Shown here: in pieces, positions 24,464 through 33,387 of the stretch
Position numbering within the stretch: the stretch's first letter is position 1
How the letters are laid out: each line of letters opens with the position of its first letter
Source of the DNA: Desulfofalx alkaliphila DSM 12257
Lineage (GTDB): Bacteria; Bacillota; Desulfotomaculia; Desulfotomaculales; Desulfohalotomaculaceae
NCBI RefSeq assembly: GCF_000711975.1
Contig: NZ_JONT01000013.1
Span: 1-64,000, forward strand
Direction of reading: 5' to 3'
Length of the DNA: 64,000 nt
The notes under the pieces: model-generated
The model's input: only the letters and a program-made list of their open reading frames with translations
What the model was told of the DNA's origin: nothing
Databases searched by the model: none
Translations under genes and position numbers: made by a program

Positions 24464-25962
24464 TATTTATCTACCCCCTTAAATAAAGACCTTTCGTCTT
24501 TCCACTTTAATGAAGCTAGGAGGAAGCCGCCAATAATAACTATACCAAAGGCCAGCCAACCGAAAGAAATCAGTGCATTTAGCGGATAACTGTCGTAACC
24601 GTCGCTGACAGTTCCGACCAAGTTCCGTATCGCCATGTAACCAAGTACCGCCGGGGTGACAAACTTAATGCAGATGATCCACCAGGAACCCACAGCGAAG
24701 TCGGAAACTTGATTGACGTGCTCTTGGATAGTTTTTAGGTTAAAGAACCAGCCCACCAAAATAACCTGAATTAGACCCGCAAACACGATACCGAAGTTGT
24801 TGACGAAGTAGTCTAAAATGTCCAGTATATACAGGCCTGCTCCGGTTGCAAATATTAGACTGCAGGTGGCGGCAACAGCAACATAAATTACCACTGCCTT
24901 TTTCCGGGCCATATTAAATTTATCCATAAAGGAGGATATGGCGGCCTCGTTAATGGAAATTAACGAAGATATGCCGGCAAAGGTAAGGGATAAGAAAAAC
25001 AATATGCCAAATATAGGTGCAAAGGATCCCAAGGTGCTGATGGCTGTCGGAATTGTTACAAAGGCCAGACCGACACCGGAAGCCACAACTTCTTCAAGAC
25101 CTACGCCCTGGGCATATGCCATGTGGCCCAGAATACCGAATACTGCAATACCTGCCAGTAAGCTAAAGCTGCTGTCTAAGAAACCGGTTATAAAGCCGTT
25201 GTTTACACAGTCAGACTTCTTAGGTAGGTAGCTTGAATAAGCAATCATGATAGCAAAACAGATACTTAAAGAAAAGAACACTTGACCGTATGCCGCAGTC
25301 CAAATTCGGAAATCCAATAGCTTGCTGAAATCAGGCTGGAAGAGATAGTTTAAGCCGTCCAGTGCTCCGGGCAGGGTGATGCCGCGAACGGTAATCAGAA
25401 TAATCAAGACAAACAGTGTAGGCATCAGTATCCGGTTAATTTTTTCAATACCGCCTTTAACACCGCCGTAAAGGGCGGCAAATGTGATACCCCAGGCAAT
25501 TATCAGCGGAATAAGAATACCGGTTTTTAGTCCACCCAGATCAAAGGGACTGTCGGTTAAACCGAGATAAGAGCCAAAGAAGAACCCGCCTGGGTCACTT
25601 CCCCATGCTCCTGATACAGAAAAGGCTACATAAGAAATTGCCCATGCAACAATAATTACGTAATAAACTGCAATAAAGAAACAAACCAGTACCTGCCACC
25701 AACCAAGCCATTCCCATTTGCGGTTAATTTTGGCAAAGGTTAGAGGTGCAGAACCACGGAATTTATGGCCTAAGCCAAATTCAAGAATTAAAATTGGAAT
25801 ACCTGCTGTTAATAGAGCAAATAAATAAGAAATAAAGAATGCACCGCCGCCGTTTTCATAGGCTACGTATGGGAAGCGCCAAATATTTCCCAGGCCCACG
25901 GCGGAACCTACGGCAGCTAAAACAAAGCCTGCCCTGGTACCCCATTGTTCGCGTTGTGCCAC
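24463..25962 (-). CDS. Sodium-dependent neurotransmitter-symporter family transporter
   Basis: A 499-residue NSS/SNF-family Na+-coupled importer of amino acids or related compounds. The N-terminal signature WGTRAGFVLAAVGSAVGLGN, then IWRFPY, is diagnostic for the family, and about 11-12 hydrophobic helices follow. Together with the MetS-like peptide it resembles the MetPS methionine/alanine system, but substrate cannot be read from sequence. The start is GTG 25962 with GAGGAGG upstream. A TGTCGAA heptamer (possible Spo0A box, minus strand, 26087-26081) lies about 120 bp upstream, though such heptamers occur by chance. Confidence 0.93.
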   Translation of the reverse strand: MAQREQWGTRAGFVLAAVGSAVGLGNIWRFPYVAYENGGGAFFISYLFALLTAGIPILILEFGLGHKFRGSAPLTFAKINRKWEWLGWWQVLVCFFIAVYYVIIVAWAISYVAFSVSGAWGSDPGGFFFGSYLGLTDSPFDLGGLKTGILIPLIIAWGITFAALYGGVKGGIEKINRILMPTLFVLIILITVRGITLPGALDGLNYLFQPDFSKLLDFRIWTAAYGQVFFSLSICFAIMIAYSSYLPKKSDCVNNGFITGFLDSSFSLLAGIAVFGILGHMAYAQGVGLEEVVASGVGLAFVTIPTAISTLGSFAPIFGILFFLSLTFAGISSLISINEAAISSFMDKFNMARKKAVVIYVAVAATCSLIFATGAGLYILDILDYFVNNFGIVFAGLIQVILVGWFFNLKTIQEHVNQVSDFAVGSWWIICIKFVTPAVLGYMAIRNLVGTVSDGYDSYPLNALISFGWLAFGIVIIGGFLLASLKWKDERSLFKGVDK

Positions 25963-26142
25963 GTTTTTAACCTCCTCGATAATAGTAAATAATAGCTTGT
26001 AAATTTAGACTGATTTTTTTAGTTACCACCTCCCGATTGTGATGGATTGAGTAAAGCACTGGCAAGGCATAGGAGTATTTTTCGACATTATTTAAAAAAT
26101 TCCTTCATTGGTCACTGTTCAAATAACTGACACTATGTAACC

Positions 26143-26168
26143 AAAAAACCCGCTCGATAGCGAGCGGG
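26143..26168 (-). terminator. Terminator of the hydCBA operon
   Basis: CCCGCTCG (26149-26156) pairs with CGAGCGGG (26161-26168) around ATAG. On the minus strand a run of six T's follows. Confidence 0.93.
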
Positions 26169-26185
26169 CCTTTTGGTCATTTCTA

Positions 26186-27961
26186 TTAGTGGTCGCTATC
26201 GCCTTCAGGCAGACCTTCGGGCTTGCGATATACTCCACGGGGCACATAGTGGGTATGCAGCAATTTGTGTGAAAGCTCGCCCAGTGGCTTTTCAAGATAG
26301 TCCTCATATATGGCCTTAATTGCCGGGTTTTCGTGGGATTTACGCAGGGGCAGTTCTTCGTCCGCTTTGTAAATTCCCGCAATACGGGCCAGCCTTACTT
26401 CTAAGTTGGTGGGTATCGGTTGACCGCCGCCACCAATACATCCGCCGGGGCAGCACATAACTTCTATGAAGTGGTAATCTGCCTTGCCTTGGCGGATAAG
26501 ATCCAATAGCTTGCGTGCATTACCCAAGGTATGGGCCACCGCAACTTTTACATCCAGGTCACCAACCTTAACGGTGGCTTCCTTTATGCCTTCCATACCG
26601 CGAACAGCTGTGAAGTTAATGTCTTCCAGGGTTTCATTAGTGATTAACTCATATGCCGTACGCAGGGCAGCTTCCATCACACCGCCGGTGGCACCGAAGA
26701 TAACGGCTGCGCCGGTGGAGAGTCCCAGCGGATCATCGTAGTCTTCTTCCGGTAGGGTATCCCAGTTGATGCCGGCGTTACGGCACATCCGGGCCAGCTC
26801 ACGGGTGGTGAGAACAACGTCCACATCCTGGTAGCCGCTGTCGTACATTTCATCCCGCTGGCACTCAAACTTCTTAGCAGTACACGGCATTATAGATACA
26901 CTGTAAATATTCTCTGCAGCTATACCGGCCTTTTGCGGGTAATAAGCCTTAATTAAAGCACCAAGCATTTGCTGCGGAGACTTACAGGTGGACAGATGAG
27001 GCAGTAGGTCCGGGTAATAGTGTTCAATATACTTGATCCAACCGGGGCTGCATGAGGTAATCATGGGTAATACGCCCCCGTTAGTTACCCGGTCAATTAA
27101 TTCTGTACCTTCTTCCATAATTGTAAGGTCGGCACTGAAGTCGGTATCAAAGACTTTATCAAAACCTAGCCTTCTTAATGCAGCTACCATTTTGCCTGTG
27201 CTAATGGTACCGGGTTCCATACCAAATTCCTCTGCTATGGCGACCCGTACTGCAGGGGCGGTTTGCACCACCACGTGCTTGTTTTCATCTGCCAATGCTG
27301 CCCATACCTTGGCGGTATCGTCTTTTTCAACAATGGCGCCGGTGGGGCATACCAGTGTACATTGTCCGCACATGGCGCAGTTAACGTCAATTAACTGTTT
27401 GCCAAAGGGAGGTGCAATGGTGGTTTCAAAACCACGATTAACAGGCCCAATGGCTTTTACGCCTTGAATCTTTTCGCACACAGCTACGCAACGGCGGCAT
27501 AGAACGCACTTGCGCGGGTCGCGAACAATGGATGGGGCGGAATCGTCAATATCGTCAATGGTGGCACTTTTGGCAGCACCACGGGTAAAGCGAACTTCTT
27601 TTATTCCAAAAGCCTCGGCTAAATCTTGCAGTTCACAATTTGTGTTTCTTAGACATGTCAGGCACTCTGCGGGGTGATCTGACAGTATTAACTCAAGGGT
27701 TAACTTACGGGATTTACGCACCAGCTCTGAATTGGTTTTAACTACCATTCCCTCAGCCACCGGGCACACGCAGGCAGCTTGCAGGGCGCGGGCACCCTGC
27801 ACTTCCACCACGCAGATGCGGCAGGCACCGATGGCGTTTATGTCTTTCATGTAGCAGAGGGTGGGAATTTCAATGCCAATTAACTTGGCCGCTTCCAAGA
27901 TAGTGGTACCCTGTTCCACTTCCACCTTCTGGTTATCAATCGTCAAGGTTACTGTTGCCAT
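26186..27961 (-). CDS. hydA: [FeFe]-hydrogenase catalytic subunit (HydA/HndD type)
   Basis: The 591-residue catalytic subunit of an NAD-linked [FeFe] hydrogenase. The N-terminus is a [2Fe-2S] ferredoxin domain (cysteines in LCYMKDINAIGACRIC), followed by a His-Cys3 cluster (HPAECLTCLRNTNC) and two [4Fe-4S] motifs (CVLCRRCVAVC and CAMCGQCTLVCP). The H-cluster domain has L1 TSCSPGW, L2 MPCTAKKFE and L3 EVMCCPGGCIGGGGQP, all with the expected cysteines. With hydB and hydC it should interconvert H2, NADH and possibly ferredoxin (electron bifurcation). It starts with ATG 27961 behind GGAGGG, 19 bp after hydB. Confidence 0.96.
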   Translation of the reverse strand: MATVTLTIDNQKVEVEQGTTILEAAKLIGIEIPTLCYMKDINAIGACRICVVEVQGARALQAACVCPVAEGMVVKTNSELVRKSRKLTLELILSDHPAECLTCLRNTNCELQDLAEAFGIKEVRFTRGAAKSATIDDIDDSAPSIVRDPRKCVLCRRCVAVCEKIQGVKAIGPVNRGFETTIAPPFGKQLIDVNCAMCGQCTLVCPTGAIVEKDDTAKVWAALADENKHVVVQTAPAVRVAIAEEFGMEPGTISTGKMVAALRRLGFDKVFDTDFSADLTIMEEGTELIDRVTNGGVLPMITSCSPGWIKYIEHYYPDLLPHLSTCKSPQQMLGALIKAYYPQKAGIAAENIYSVSIMPCTAKKFECQRDEMYDSGYQDVDVVLTTRELARMCRNAGINWDTLPEEDYDDPLGLSTGAAVIFGATGGVMEAALRTAYELITNETLEDINFTAVRGMEGIKEATVKVGDLDVKVAVAHTLGNARKLLDLIRQGKADYHFIEVMCCPGGCIGGGGQPIPTNLEVRLARIAGIYKADEELPLRKSHENPAIKAIYEDYLEKPLGELSHKLLHTHYVPRGVYRKPEGLPEGDSDH

Positions 27962-27980
27962 GCCTAGTTTCCCTCCTATC

Positions 27981-29693
27981 CTACGAGGTGGCTCTCTTAG
28001 CGCCTCTGATTTTACATACGCCTACCGGGCAAGTTTTGTCCTTAATGTGAGCCTCATACTCATGCCGGTAGTACTTCAAAGTGCTTAACACAGGGTTGGG
28101 AGCTGTTTGTCCCAATCCGCACAGGGCAGATTGTTTAATGTTGTAAGCCAGCTCTTCTAATAACTCAATATCACCCTCACGGCCTAGACCTTTAGTGATG
28201 CGCTCAATAATTTCTAACATCCGCTTAGTGCCTAAGCGGCAGGGTGTACACTTACCGCAGGATTCCTCTTGGGTGAATCCAAGGTAGAACTTTGCCAAGT
28301 CTACCATGCAGGTACTTTCATCCACTACAATTAAACCGCCGGAACCTACAATTGAACCTAGAGAAGCCAGAGTTTCATAATCTAAGGAAGCATCCAGGTG
28401 GTCTGCGGGTATACAGCCGCCGGAGGGACCTCCGGTTTGGGCAGCCTTAAATTGTTTGCCGTCGGCTATGCCGCCGCCTATTTCCTCAACAACTTCTCTC
28501 AGGGTTATGCCCATTGGCACTTCTACCAGGCCGCTGTTGACCACTTTACCGGCCAGGGCAAATACCTTAGTGCCCTTAGACTTACCTACGCCTATTCCGG
28601 CGTACCATTCAGCGCCTTTTAAAATGATTGGGCAAATGTTGGCCCAGGTTTCCACGTTATTAATGGTTGAGGGCTTTCCAAATAAGCCTGACACCGCTGG
28701 GAAGGGAGGACGGGGTCTCGGTTCACCGCGCTTGCCTTCGGTGGATGCCATTAGGGCAGTTTCTTCACCACATACAAAGGCACCTGCACCTTCGCGAATT
28801 TCGATGTCAAAACTAAAGTCGGTGCCCATGATGTTCTTACCCAGCATACCCTTTTCATAGCTGACTTCTAAAGCTTTCTTAAAGTTTTTAATTGCCAGTG
28901 GATATTCTAAGCGAATATAAGCATAGCCTTTGCTGGCACCGGTTGCATAACCGCAAATGGCCATGGCTTCAATTACAGAGTAAGGGTCGCCGGTTAATAC
29001 GGCATTGTCCATAAATGCACCCGGGTCACCTTCGTCACCGTTACAAATGACATACTTTTGATCTGCCTCTTGGTCGGCCATAAACTGCCATTTTAGTCCT
29101 GTGGGGAAACCGGCTCCGCCACGTCCGCGCAGACCGGAGTTTTTAATTTCATCAATAACCTGTTGAGGTGTCATTTCGTTTAGGACCTTGGCCAGGGCTG
29201 CAAAACCGTCAACGGCCAGATATTCTTCAAAGGAAACCGGATCGATCAGACCGCAGTTGCGCAAACTAATTTTGTGTTGTTTTTTGAAGAAGTCCATTTC
29301 CGGTAGAGTAGCCTGTAACTCACCGGCAGCATTGCGGTAACACAGGCGTTCAACAATCTTATCGTTTTTAAGGTGATCGTTTACAATATCAGCGATGTCG
29401 CCGGGTTGCACACTGCAGTAATGGTAGGCACCTGGGTACACCATCACTACGGGGCCCAGTTGGCATGCCCCCATGCAGCCCGTTTGCAATAACTTAACCG
29501 AATTTTTAAGACCACTGTCGGCAATTGCTTTTTCTAATTCTTCTGCCACTGCTTGGCAACCTGTTGAGTGGCAGCCTGTCCCGCCACATACCAATACGTG
29601 ATATTTATATTCATCGGTGGGAGCTCCGCCGAGGCGTACGGCTAGAGCCTCTTTAGCACTTTTTCTAATATTTTCTAATTCTTGAAATGTCAT
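27981..29693 (-). CDS. hydB: Hydrogenase NADH-binding flavoprotein subunit (HydB/NuoF-like)
   Basis: A 570-residue NuoF-like subunit carrying FMN, the NADH site and Fe-S clusters. The N-terminal thioredoxin-like [2Fe-2S] domain (about 1-105) has CGGTGCHSTGC and QTGCMGACQLGP. The NADH/FMN region has GLRGRGGAGFPTGLKW, and ESCGKCTPCRLG carries the cluster N3-type cysteines. The protein ends at HIKDKTCPVGVCKIRGAK plus four residues. Related HydB proteins usually continue into a C-terminal 2x[4Fe-4S] ferredoxin domain, which is absent; only 19 bp separate this stop from hydA. ATG 29693 is preceded by GGGGAGG. Confidence 0.94.
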   Translation of the reverse strand: MTFQELENIRKSAKEALAVRLGGAPTDEYKYHVLVCGGTGCHSTGCQAVAEELEKAIADSGLKNSVKLLQTGCMGACQLGPVVMVYPGAYHYCSVQPGDIADIVNDHLKNDKIVERLCYRNAAGELQATLPEMDFFKKQHKISLRNCGLIDPVSFEEYLAVDGFAALAKVLNEMTPQQVIDEIKNSGLRGRGGAGFPTGLKWQFMADQEADQKYVICNGDEGDPGAFMDNAVLTGDPYSVIEAMAICGYATGASKGYAYIRLEYPLAIKNFKKALEVSYEKGMLGKNIMGTDFSFDIEIREGAGAFVCGEETALMASTEGKRGEPRPRPPFPAVSGLFGKPSTINNVETWANICPIILKGAEWYAGIGVGKSKGTKVFALAGKVVNSGLVEVPMGITLREVVEEIGGGIADGKQFKAAQTGGPSGGCIPADHLDASLDYETLASLGSIVGSGGLIVVDESTCMVDLAKFYLGFTQEESCGKCTPCRLGTKRMLEIIERITKGLGREGDIELLEELAYNIKQSALCGLGQTAPNPVLSTLKYYRHEYEAHIKDKTCPVGVCKIRGAKRATS

Positions 29694-29719
29694 TTTATAT
29701 ATTCACCTCCCCGGAGGTA

Positions 29720-30205
29720 TTATTCATACTTAGCCAGTACATCGGCAACTTTATCGGGGGTCACCCGAGGATGTACTTCGCCATTTATTGTCATAACCGG
29801 AGCAATACCACATGCACCTAAGCAACGAACAACATCAAAGGTAAAGCGGCGGTCTTCGGTGGTATCACCGGCTTTAATATTCAATTCTTTTTCAATGGCT
29901 GCTTGTACTTCAGGGGCACCTTTAACATAGCAGGCGGTTCCCAGACATAGGTTTATGCTATGTCTGCCCCTTGGCCGCAGGGTAAAAGCAGCGTAGAAGG
30001 TAGCTACACCGTACACATCGGTAAGTGGTACATTCAATTCTTCAGCAACCCTAATCATCACATCTTGTGGTAGGTATCCCAAAGCTTCTTGAATTCCGGC
30101 CATAACCACTATTAGGTTGTTAGGGTTACCGCGGTTCTCTGTAATTAGAGCATCTACTTTTTTGTCCATTTCGGACTGGCAGTTGCAGTTGCATTCTGCG
30201 CCCAT
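29720..30205 (-). CDS. hydC: Hydrogenase [2Fe-2S] subunit (HydC/HndA, NuoE-like)
   Basis: A 161-residue NuoE-type subunit that binds one [2Fe-2S] cluster and transfers electrons in the hydrogenase complex. Cluster cysteines are visible in NLCLGTACYVKGAP and RCLGACGIAP. The N-terminus is Cys-rich (GAECNCNCQ), which is unusual for the subunit. ATG 30205 is chosen, because AAAGGAGG lies about 8 nt upstream; the in-frame ATG 30226 would place the SD within the gene. It is the first gene of hydC-hydB-hydA. Confidence 0.94.
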   Translation of the reverse strand: MGAECNCNCQSEMDKKVDALITENRGNPNNLIVVMAGIQEALGYLPQDVMIRVAEELNVPLTDVYGVATFYAAFTLRPRGRHSINLCLGTACYVKGAPEVQAAIEKELNIKAGDTTEDRRFTFDVVRCLGACGIAPVMTINGEVHPRVTPDKVADVLAKYE

Positions 30206-30244
30206 GTAGTCGGATCCTCCTTTCATGCTTCCTTGGAGCTATTT

Positions 30245-30262
30245 GTGATATTGTGTTATCAC
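30245..30262 (-). promoter_or_regulatory. Inverted repeat upstream of hydCBA
   Basis: GTGATA (30245-30250) and TATCAC (30257-30262) form a perfect 6-6-6 inverted repeat about 40 bp before the hydC start. It might be an operator for a redox or sensory regulator, but it matches neither the Rex nor the CRP/FNR consensus. Confidence 0.3.
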
Positions 30263-30713
30263 CCTAGTAATAAATATTTACAGTGGATAAACTTCTCTTA
30301 ACTAACACCACCTTTCTGTTTTCATTATGTCAACCCCTCCAGTAGTTAACTAGTTATCGTAAAGAAGGGTATTGTGTGACCATTTGTGAAGATATTTTAA
30401 ACCTATGCTTAGGGTTAGTAAAAAATTACTAGGCAGCTACAAGTAAATAATGCCATAACATGGTAGTATATTTGTCAAATTTTTGTAAAATAAAAATATT
30501 CAAACATTTCTGTGATTAGTATTATTGTACTGCTATCTTTCTTTTTAAGCAACCCCTTTTTTTTGTGTAATTTATCTGATATGATAGAATTTCCGTTTTT
30601 TGCTGTGCATTAGTGCAATTATTTAATGCTAACAAGCGCATGTCTGGCGGGTCACAATCTTAAAGGGAAAAATGCCAGGCCCCTTTTTTGTTTTCTAACT
30701 GTAATTATTTTGT
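30263..30713. other. AT-rich intergenic region between divergent hydCBA and nadE
   Basis: No gene is visible in this stretch. It contains TAGTTAACTA near 30344, several minus-strand TTGACA-like hexamers without convincing -10 partners, and near 30643-30697 a segment where CTGGC and GCCAG can pair before CCCCTTTTTTG, possibly a terminator or attenuator. The hydCBA promoter must lie here, but I cannot pinpoint it. Confidence 0.5.
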
Positions 30714-30743
30714 TTGCACTTGAACTATATGTTGTGATAATAT
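30714..30743 (+). promoter_or_regulatory. Sigma-A promoter of nadE
   Basis: TTGCAC (30714-30719) with GATAAT (30736-30741, spacer 16) or TAATAT (30738-30743, spacer 18), about 45 bp before the nadE start. Confidence 0.6.
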
Positions 30744-30784
30744 TGATGTTGTAAATCTGACTTTACATGTGGAGGGGTTTGTTC

Positions 30785-31516
30785 TTGTTAATTAAGGATG
30801 TGGCGGATAAACTCACAAAATGGCTAGAGACCGAGCTGGAGGAGTCAGGTGCTAAAAGTTTTATAGTGGGATTGAGTGGTGGTATTGACTCTGCCGTGGT
30901 AGCTGCGCTGTGTAAAAGGGTGAGGCCAAATGATACTTACGGAATAATTATGCCTTGTTATAGTAATCCACAGGATGCCAAAGATGCCCAACTGCTAGAG
31001 GACGCCTTAGGCATCAATGTTAAAACGGTGGTGCTCGATGAGGTTTTTGATGTCTTGCTGTCTAAAATTACCGATGAGTGTTATGAAGACAATATAACCA
31101 ATTTAACTTTTGCTAACATTAAACCTAGATTGCGGATGACAACACTTTACTTCTATGCTGCAAAATATCATGGACTGGTGGTGGGCACCAGTAATAAAAC
31201 GGAACTTACAGTGGGTTACTTTACTAAATATGGCGACGGCGGTTGTGATTTACTTCCCTTGGCCAATTTGGTTAAAGAAGATGTTTTTGAATTAGCTAAA
31301 ATATTAGGTGTGCCTGAACCAATAATTAATAAACCACCGTCTGCCGGTCTATGGAGCGGGCAAGATGATGAAAAAGAAATGGGTATTACCTATAGGGAAC
31401 TGGATGACTATCTTAAAACAGGACAAGCAGAACCCCGTGTTAAAAAAATCGTGGATGAACTTAATCGCAAGAGCGAACACAAGCGTCGCTTACCCCCAAA
31501 ACCGCCAAAGTTTTAA
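30785..31516 (+). CDS. nadE: NH3-dependent NAD synthetase
   Basis: The final step of NAD biosynthesis: amidation of deamido-NAD with ammonia and ATP. The 243-residue protein has the N-type ATP pyrophosphatase P-loop SGGIDSAVVAALC, GTSNKTELTVGYFTKYGDG and the K-P-PSAGLW segment of NadE. There is no glutaminase domain, so free ammonia is the nitrogen source. The SD GGAGGGG at 30770-30776 suggests TTG 30785 as start; an in-frame ATG at 30767 precedes the SD and is less likely. Confidence 0.93.
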   Translation: MLIKDVADKLTKWLETELEESGAKSFIVGLSGGIDSAVVAALCKRVRPNDTYGIIMPCYSNPQDAKDAQLLEDALGINVKTVVLDEVFDVLLSKITDECYEDNITNLTFANIKPRLRMTTLYFYAAKYHGLVVGTSNKTELTVGYFTKYGDGGCDLLPLANLVKEDVFELAKILGVPEPIINKPPSAGLWSGQDDEKEMGITYRELDDYLKTGQAEPRVKKIVDELNRKSEHKRRLPPKPPKF

Positions 31517-31664
31517 ATATATGATTTTTTGCAGGGGGCAGCTTACACTGTCCCCAATTTATTTTATAGCATACATGCCGCTGGGGGATATATAACTTAA
31601 GAGACATAATATAGGGACATTATATAAGGAAAGAATTAATTTTCACAAGCAAGAGGTGAATTTT

Positions 31665-32396
31665 ATGGCTGGCCATTCAAAGTGGTCTAATATAAAAAGA
31701 AAAAAGGCAAAGGTAGATGCTCAAAGGGGTAAAATTTTCACAAGGCTGTCCAAAGAGATAATGTTGGCTGCAAAACTGGGGGGTGGAGACCCTGCGGGAA
31801 ATATACGTTTAAAGGCTGCCATAGAAAAGGCTAAAGAGGCCAATATACCCAATGATAATATTCAAAGGGCAATATTAAAGGGTACAGGACAATTGAGTAG
31901 TTCCGGCATGGAAGAGATAATCTATGAGGGTTATGGCCCCGGCGGTGTGGCCGTAATGATGAATATATTGACCGATAATCGCAATCGGACAGCCGGTGAA
32001 ATACGTCACCTTTTTTCAAAGCACGGCGGTAACCTGGGTGAGAGCGGCTGTGTTTCTTGGATTTTTGAACGTAAAGGTTTGTTAGTTATTGAGAAAGAAA
32101 GTGGCGTCAACGAAGATGAATTGCTGCTCACAGCCCTGGAAGCCGGTGCCGAGGATGTAAAGTCTGAAGAAGATGTGTATGAGATTTTTACGGCGCCGGA
32201 TGACTTTGCCACAGTCTTAGAACAGTTGGAGCAGCAAAATATAGATATTGCCGAGGCAGATATTACTATGGTGCCCCAAACAACGGTAAAACTAGAAGGT
32301 GAAGATGCCGAAAAAATGATTAAGCTAATGGAGCTTTTAGAAGAATTGGATGACGTTGAAGATGTATATGCAAACTTTGAGCTGGAAGATGCATAA
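31665..32396 (+). CDS. YebC/PmpR-family protein
   Basis: A 243-residue YebC-family protein, full length, beginning MAGHSKWSNIKRKKAKVDAQ. Domains I-III of the family are all present, with the acidic segment DEDELL-type region near 150 and an acidic C-terminus. The family was annotated as a transcriptional regulator, but recent work links members to relief of ribosome stalling at proline-rich stretches; which applies here is unknown. AGAGGTG (31650-31656) precedes ATG 31665. In many bacteria yebC lies next to ruvC as it nearly does here, with bofC between. Confidence 0.94.
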   Translation: MAGHSKWSNIKRKKAKVDAQRGKIFTRLSKEIMLAAKLGGGDPAGNIRLKAAIEKAKEANIPNDNIQRAILKGTGQLSSSGMEEIIYEGYGPGGVAVMMNILTDNRNRTAGEIRHLFSKHGGNLGESGCVSWIFERKGLLVIEKESGVNEDELLLTALEAGAEDVKSEEDVYEIFTAPDDFATVLEQLEQQNIDIAEADITMVPQTTVKLEGEDAEKMIKLMELLEELDDVEDVYANFELEDA

Positions 32397-32420
32397 GTAG
32401 GTGAACGATCACCGGTAAGA

Positions 32421-32480
32421 TACTTCCAAGTAGACAGTCTAAGGATTAAAATTAGATTATCTACTTGGAGGTATTTTTTT
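32421..32480. terminator. Terminator after yebC
   Basis: TACTTCCAAGTAGA (32421-32434) pairs with the complementary TCTACTTGGAGGTA (32459-32472), with an inner TCTA/TAGA extension, followed by seven or eight T's. It could also terminate minus-strand transcription. Confidence 0.88.
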
Positions 32481-32544
32481 ATTTCTTTATTATTTGCCAA
32501 GCCAGTATTGCCAGAAAGGGGAATTTAAGAATAAGTTTTAACAT
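32479..32544 (-). CDS. Possible 21-aa hydrophobic peptide
   Basis: A minus-strand mini-ORF, MLKLILKFPFLAILAWQIIKK, preceded by AAGGTG 7 nt before its ATG and ending at the terminator after yebC. The residue pattern is an amphipathic or membrane peptide with basic ends. I see no promoter and know no homologue, so it may be chance. Confidence 0.2.
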   Translation of the reverse strand: MLKLILKFPFLAILAWQIIKK

Positions 32545-32683
32545 ACTTTTCACCTTATATTTTTTTACTAATGTATGCAGGGGTGCAGTGATTTGTTAGT
32601 GGGCAGCCGTTTTTATGTATTAATAGGGGCGCTTATGGAAAAAATATCTAGCTAGAAGAGCAATATTGATGAGGTGGGTATGG

Positions 32684-33304
32684 ATGAATGGGCGCCGATT
32701 AATATACCTAACGGTAAGTTTGTTAGCGGTGGTTTTTTTGTTGGGCTTTGCCTATTTGGTCACTGTAAAATTATTTAGCCCAATAAACCAAGGTCTTGCA
32801 ATGAATGTGTCTGCAAACGGGGCAGATTTGGTTGTCAGTGATGATACGGTGCTGCGCATCAAAAATATTTATACTTGTAATGATGAAGAAGACTTGGGGG
32901 AAGAAGCCGCTGTTACCGGGTTAAAGGGCATGACTTATGAAGATTTACAGCAAATTTTTTCACCGGAAGACGGCTGGCAAGTAACTTTTGATTCGCCCAA
33001 TGAGCTGGTGCTGGGCAGAATGATAGGTGAATTGTGCGCAAGGCATCAGCAATACCGGCACCTGGGAGTTTACCAAGAAAAGCTGGCTGTGTTTCAAGGG
33101 CCTTTAGGGGTGGATGCTGTTATGCTGCAGGTGCTGCAGCGCCCCGTCAAAGATTTACCGCCGGCTATGCGGGAACAGCTGGAGCAGGCCAAGAATTTCA
33201 CTGACTTACCTTTGCAAACTAAGGAACTGCTAAAAAAAGAACTGGAATTTGAAAACGAAAAGAAGTTAAATGCTGTTTTAGAGAACTTGGATGAGCTTCA
33301 CTAG
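32684..33304 (+). CDS. BofC-like sporulation protein
   Basis: A 206-residue protein with an N-terminal membrane helix (about 6-30) and an extracytoplasmic region whose C-terminal half (about 85-150, GMTYEDLQQIFSPEDGWQV) looks like the BofC C-terminal domain. In Bacillus, BofC restrains the SpoIVB protease in the forespore-to-mother-cell signal that activates sigma-K. Here only the general BofC-type pattern and the location upstream of ruvC, common in sporulating Clostridia, support the call. ATG 32684 has GAGGTGGG upstream; alternative in-frame starts at 32666 and 32669 are possible. Confidence 0.7.
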   Translation: MNGRRLIYLTVSLLAVVFLLGFAYLVTVKLFSPINQGLAMNVSANGADLVVSDDTVLRIKNIYTCNDEEDLGEEAAVTGLKGMTYEDLQQIFSPEDGWQVTFDSPNELVLGRMIGELCARHQQYRHLGVYQEKLAVFQGPLGVDAVMLQVLQRPVKDLPPAMREQLEQAKNFTDLPLQTKELLKKELEFENEKKLNAVLENLDELH

Positions 33305-33334
33305 GATGGGGTAGTCACATTTTGGGGCTAATGG

Positions 33335-33340
33335 TATAAT
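33335..33340 (+). promoter_or_regulatory. Extended -10 promoter of ruvCAB
   Basis: TGGTATAAT (33332-33340) is a TG-extended -10, with TAGTCA (33312-33317) at 17 bp as a poor -35. It lies 48 bp before ruvC. Confidence 0.55.
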
Positions 33341-33387
33341 ATACATGTGAACAATTGTTCTTTAGTTAATTAGTTGGAGGTAAGTGA

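Noticed and set aside
26081-26087. Spo0A box upstream of the NSS transporter
   Set aside because: An exact heptamer, but about eight are expected by chance in the window and the gene is not a known Spo0A target.
30340-30400. Rex operator upstream of hydCBA (TTTGTGAAGATATTTTAAA-like)
   Set aside because: One half-site resembles Rex but the second half is degenerate; the match is within chance for AT-rich DNA.
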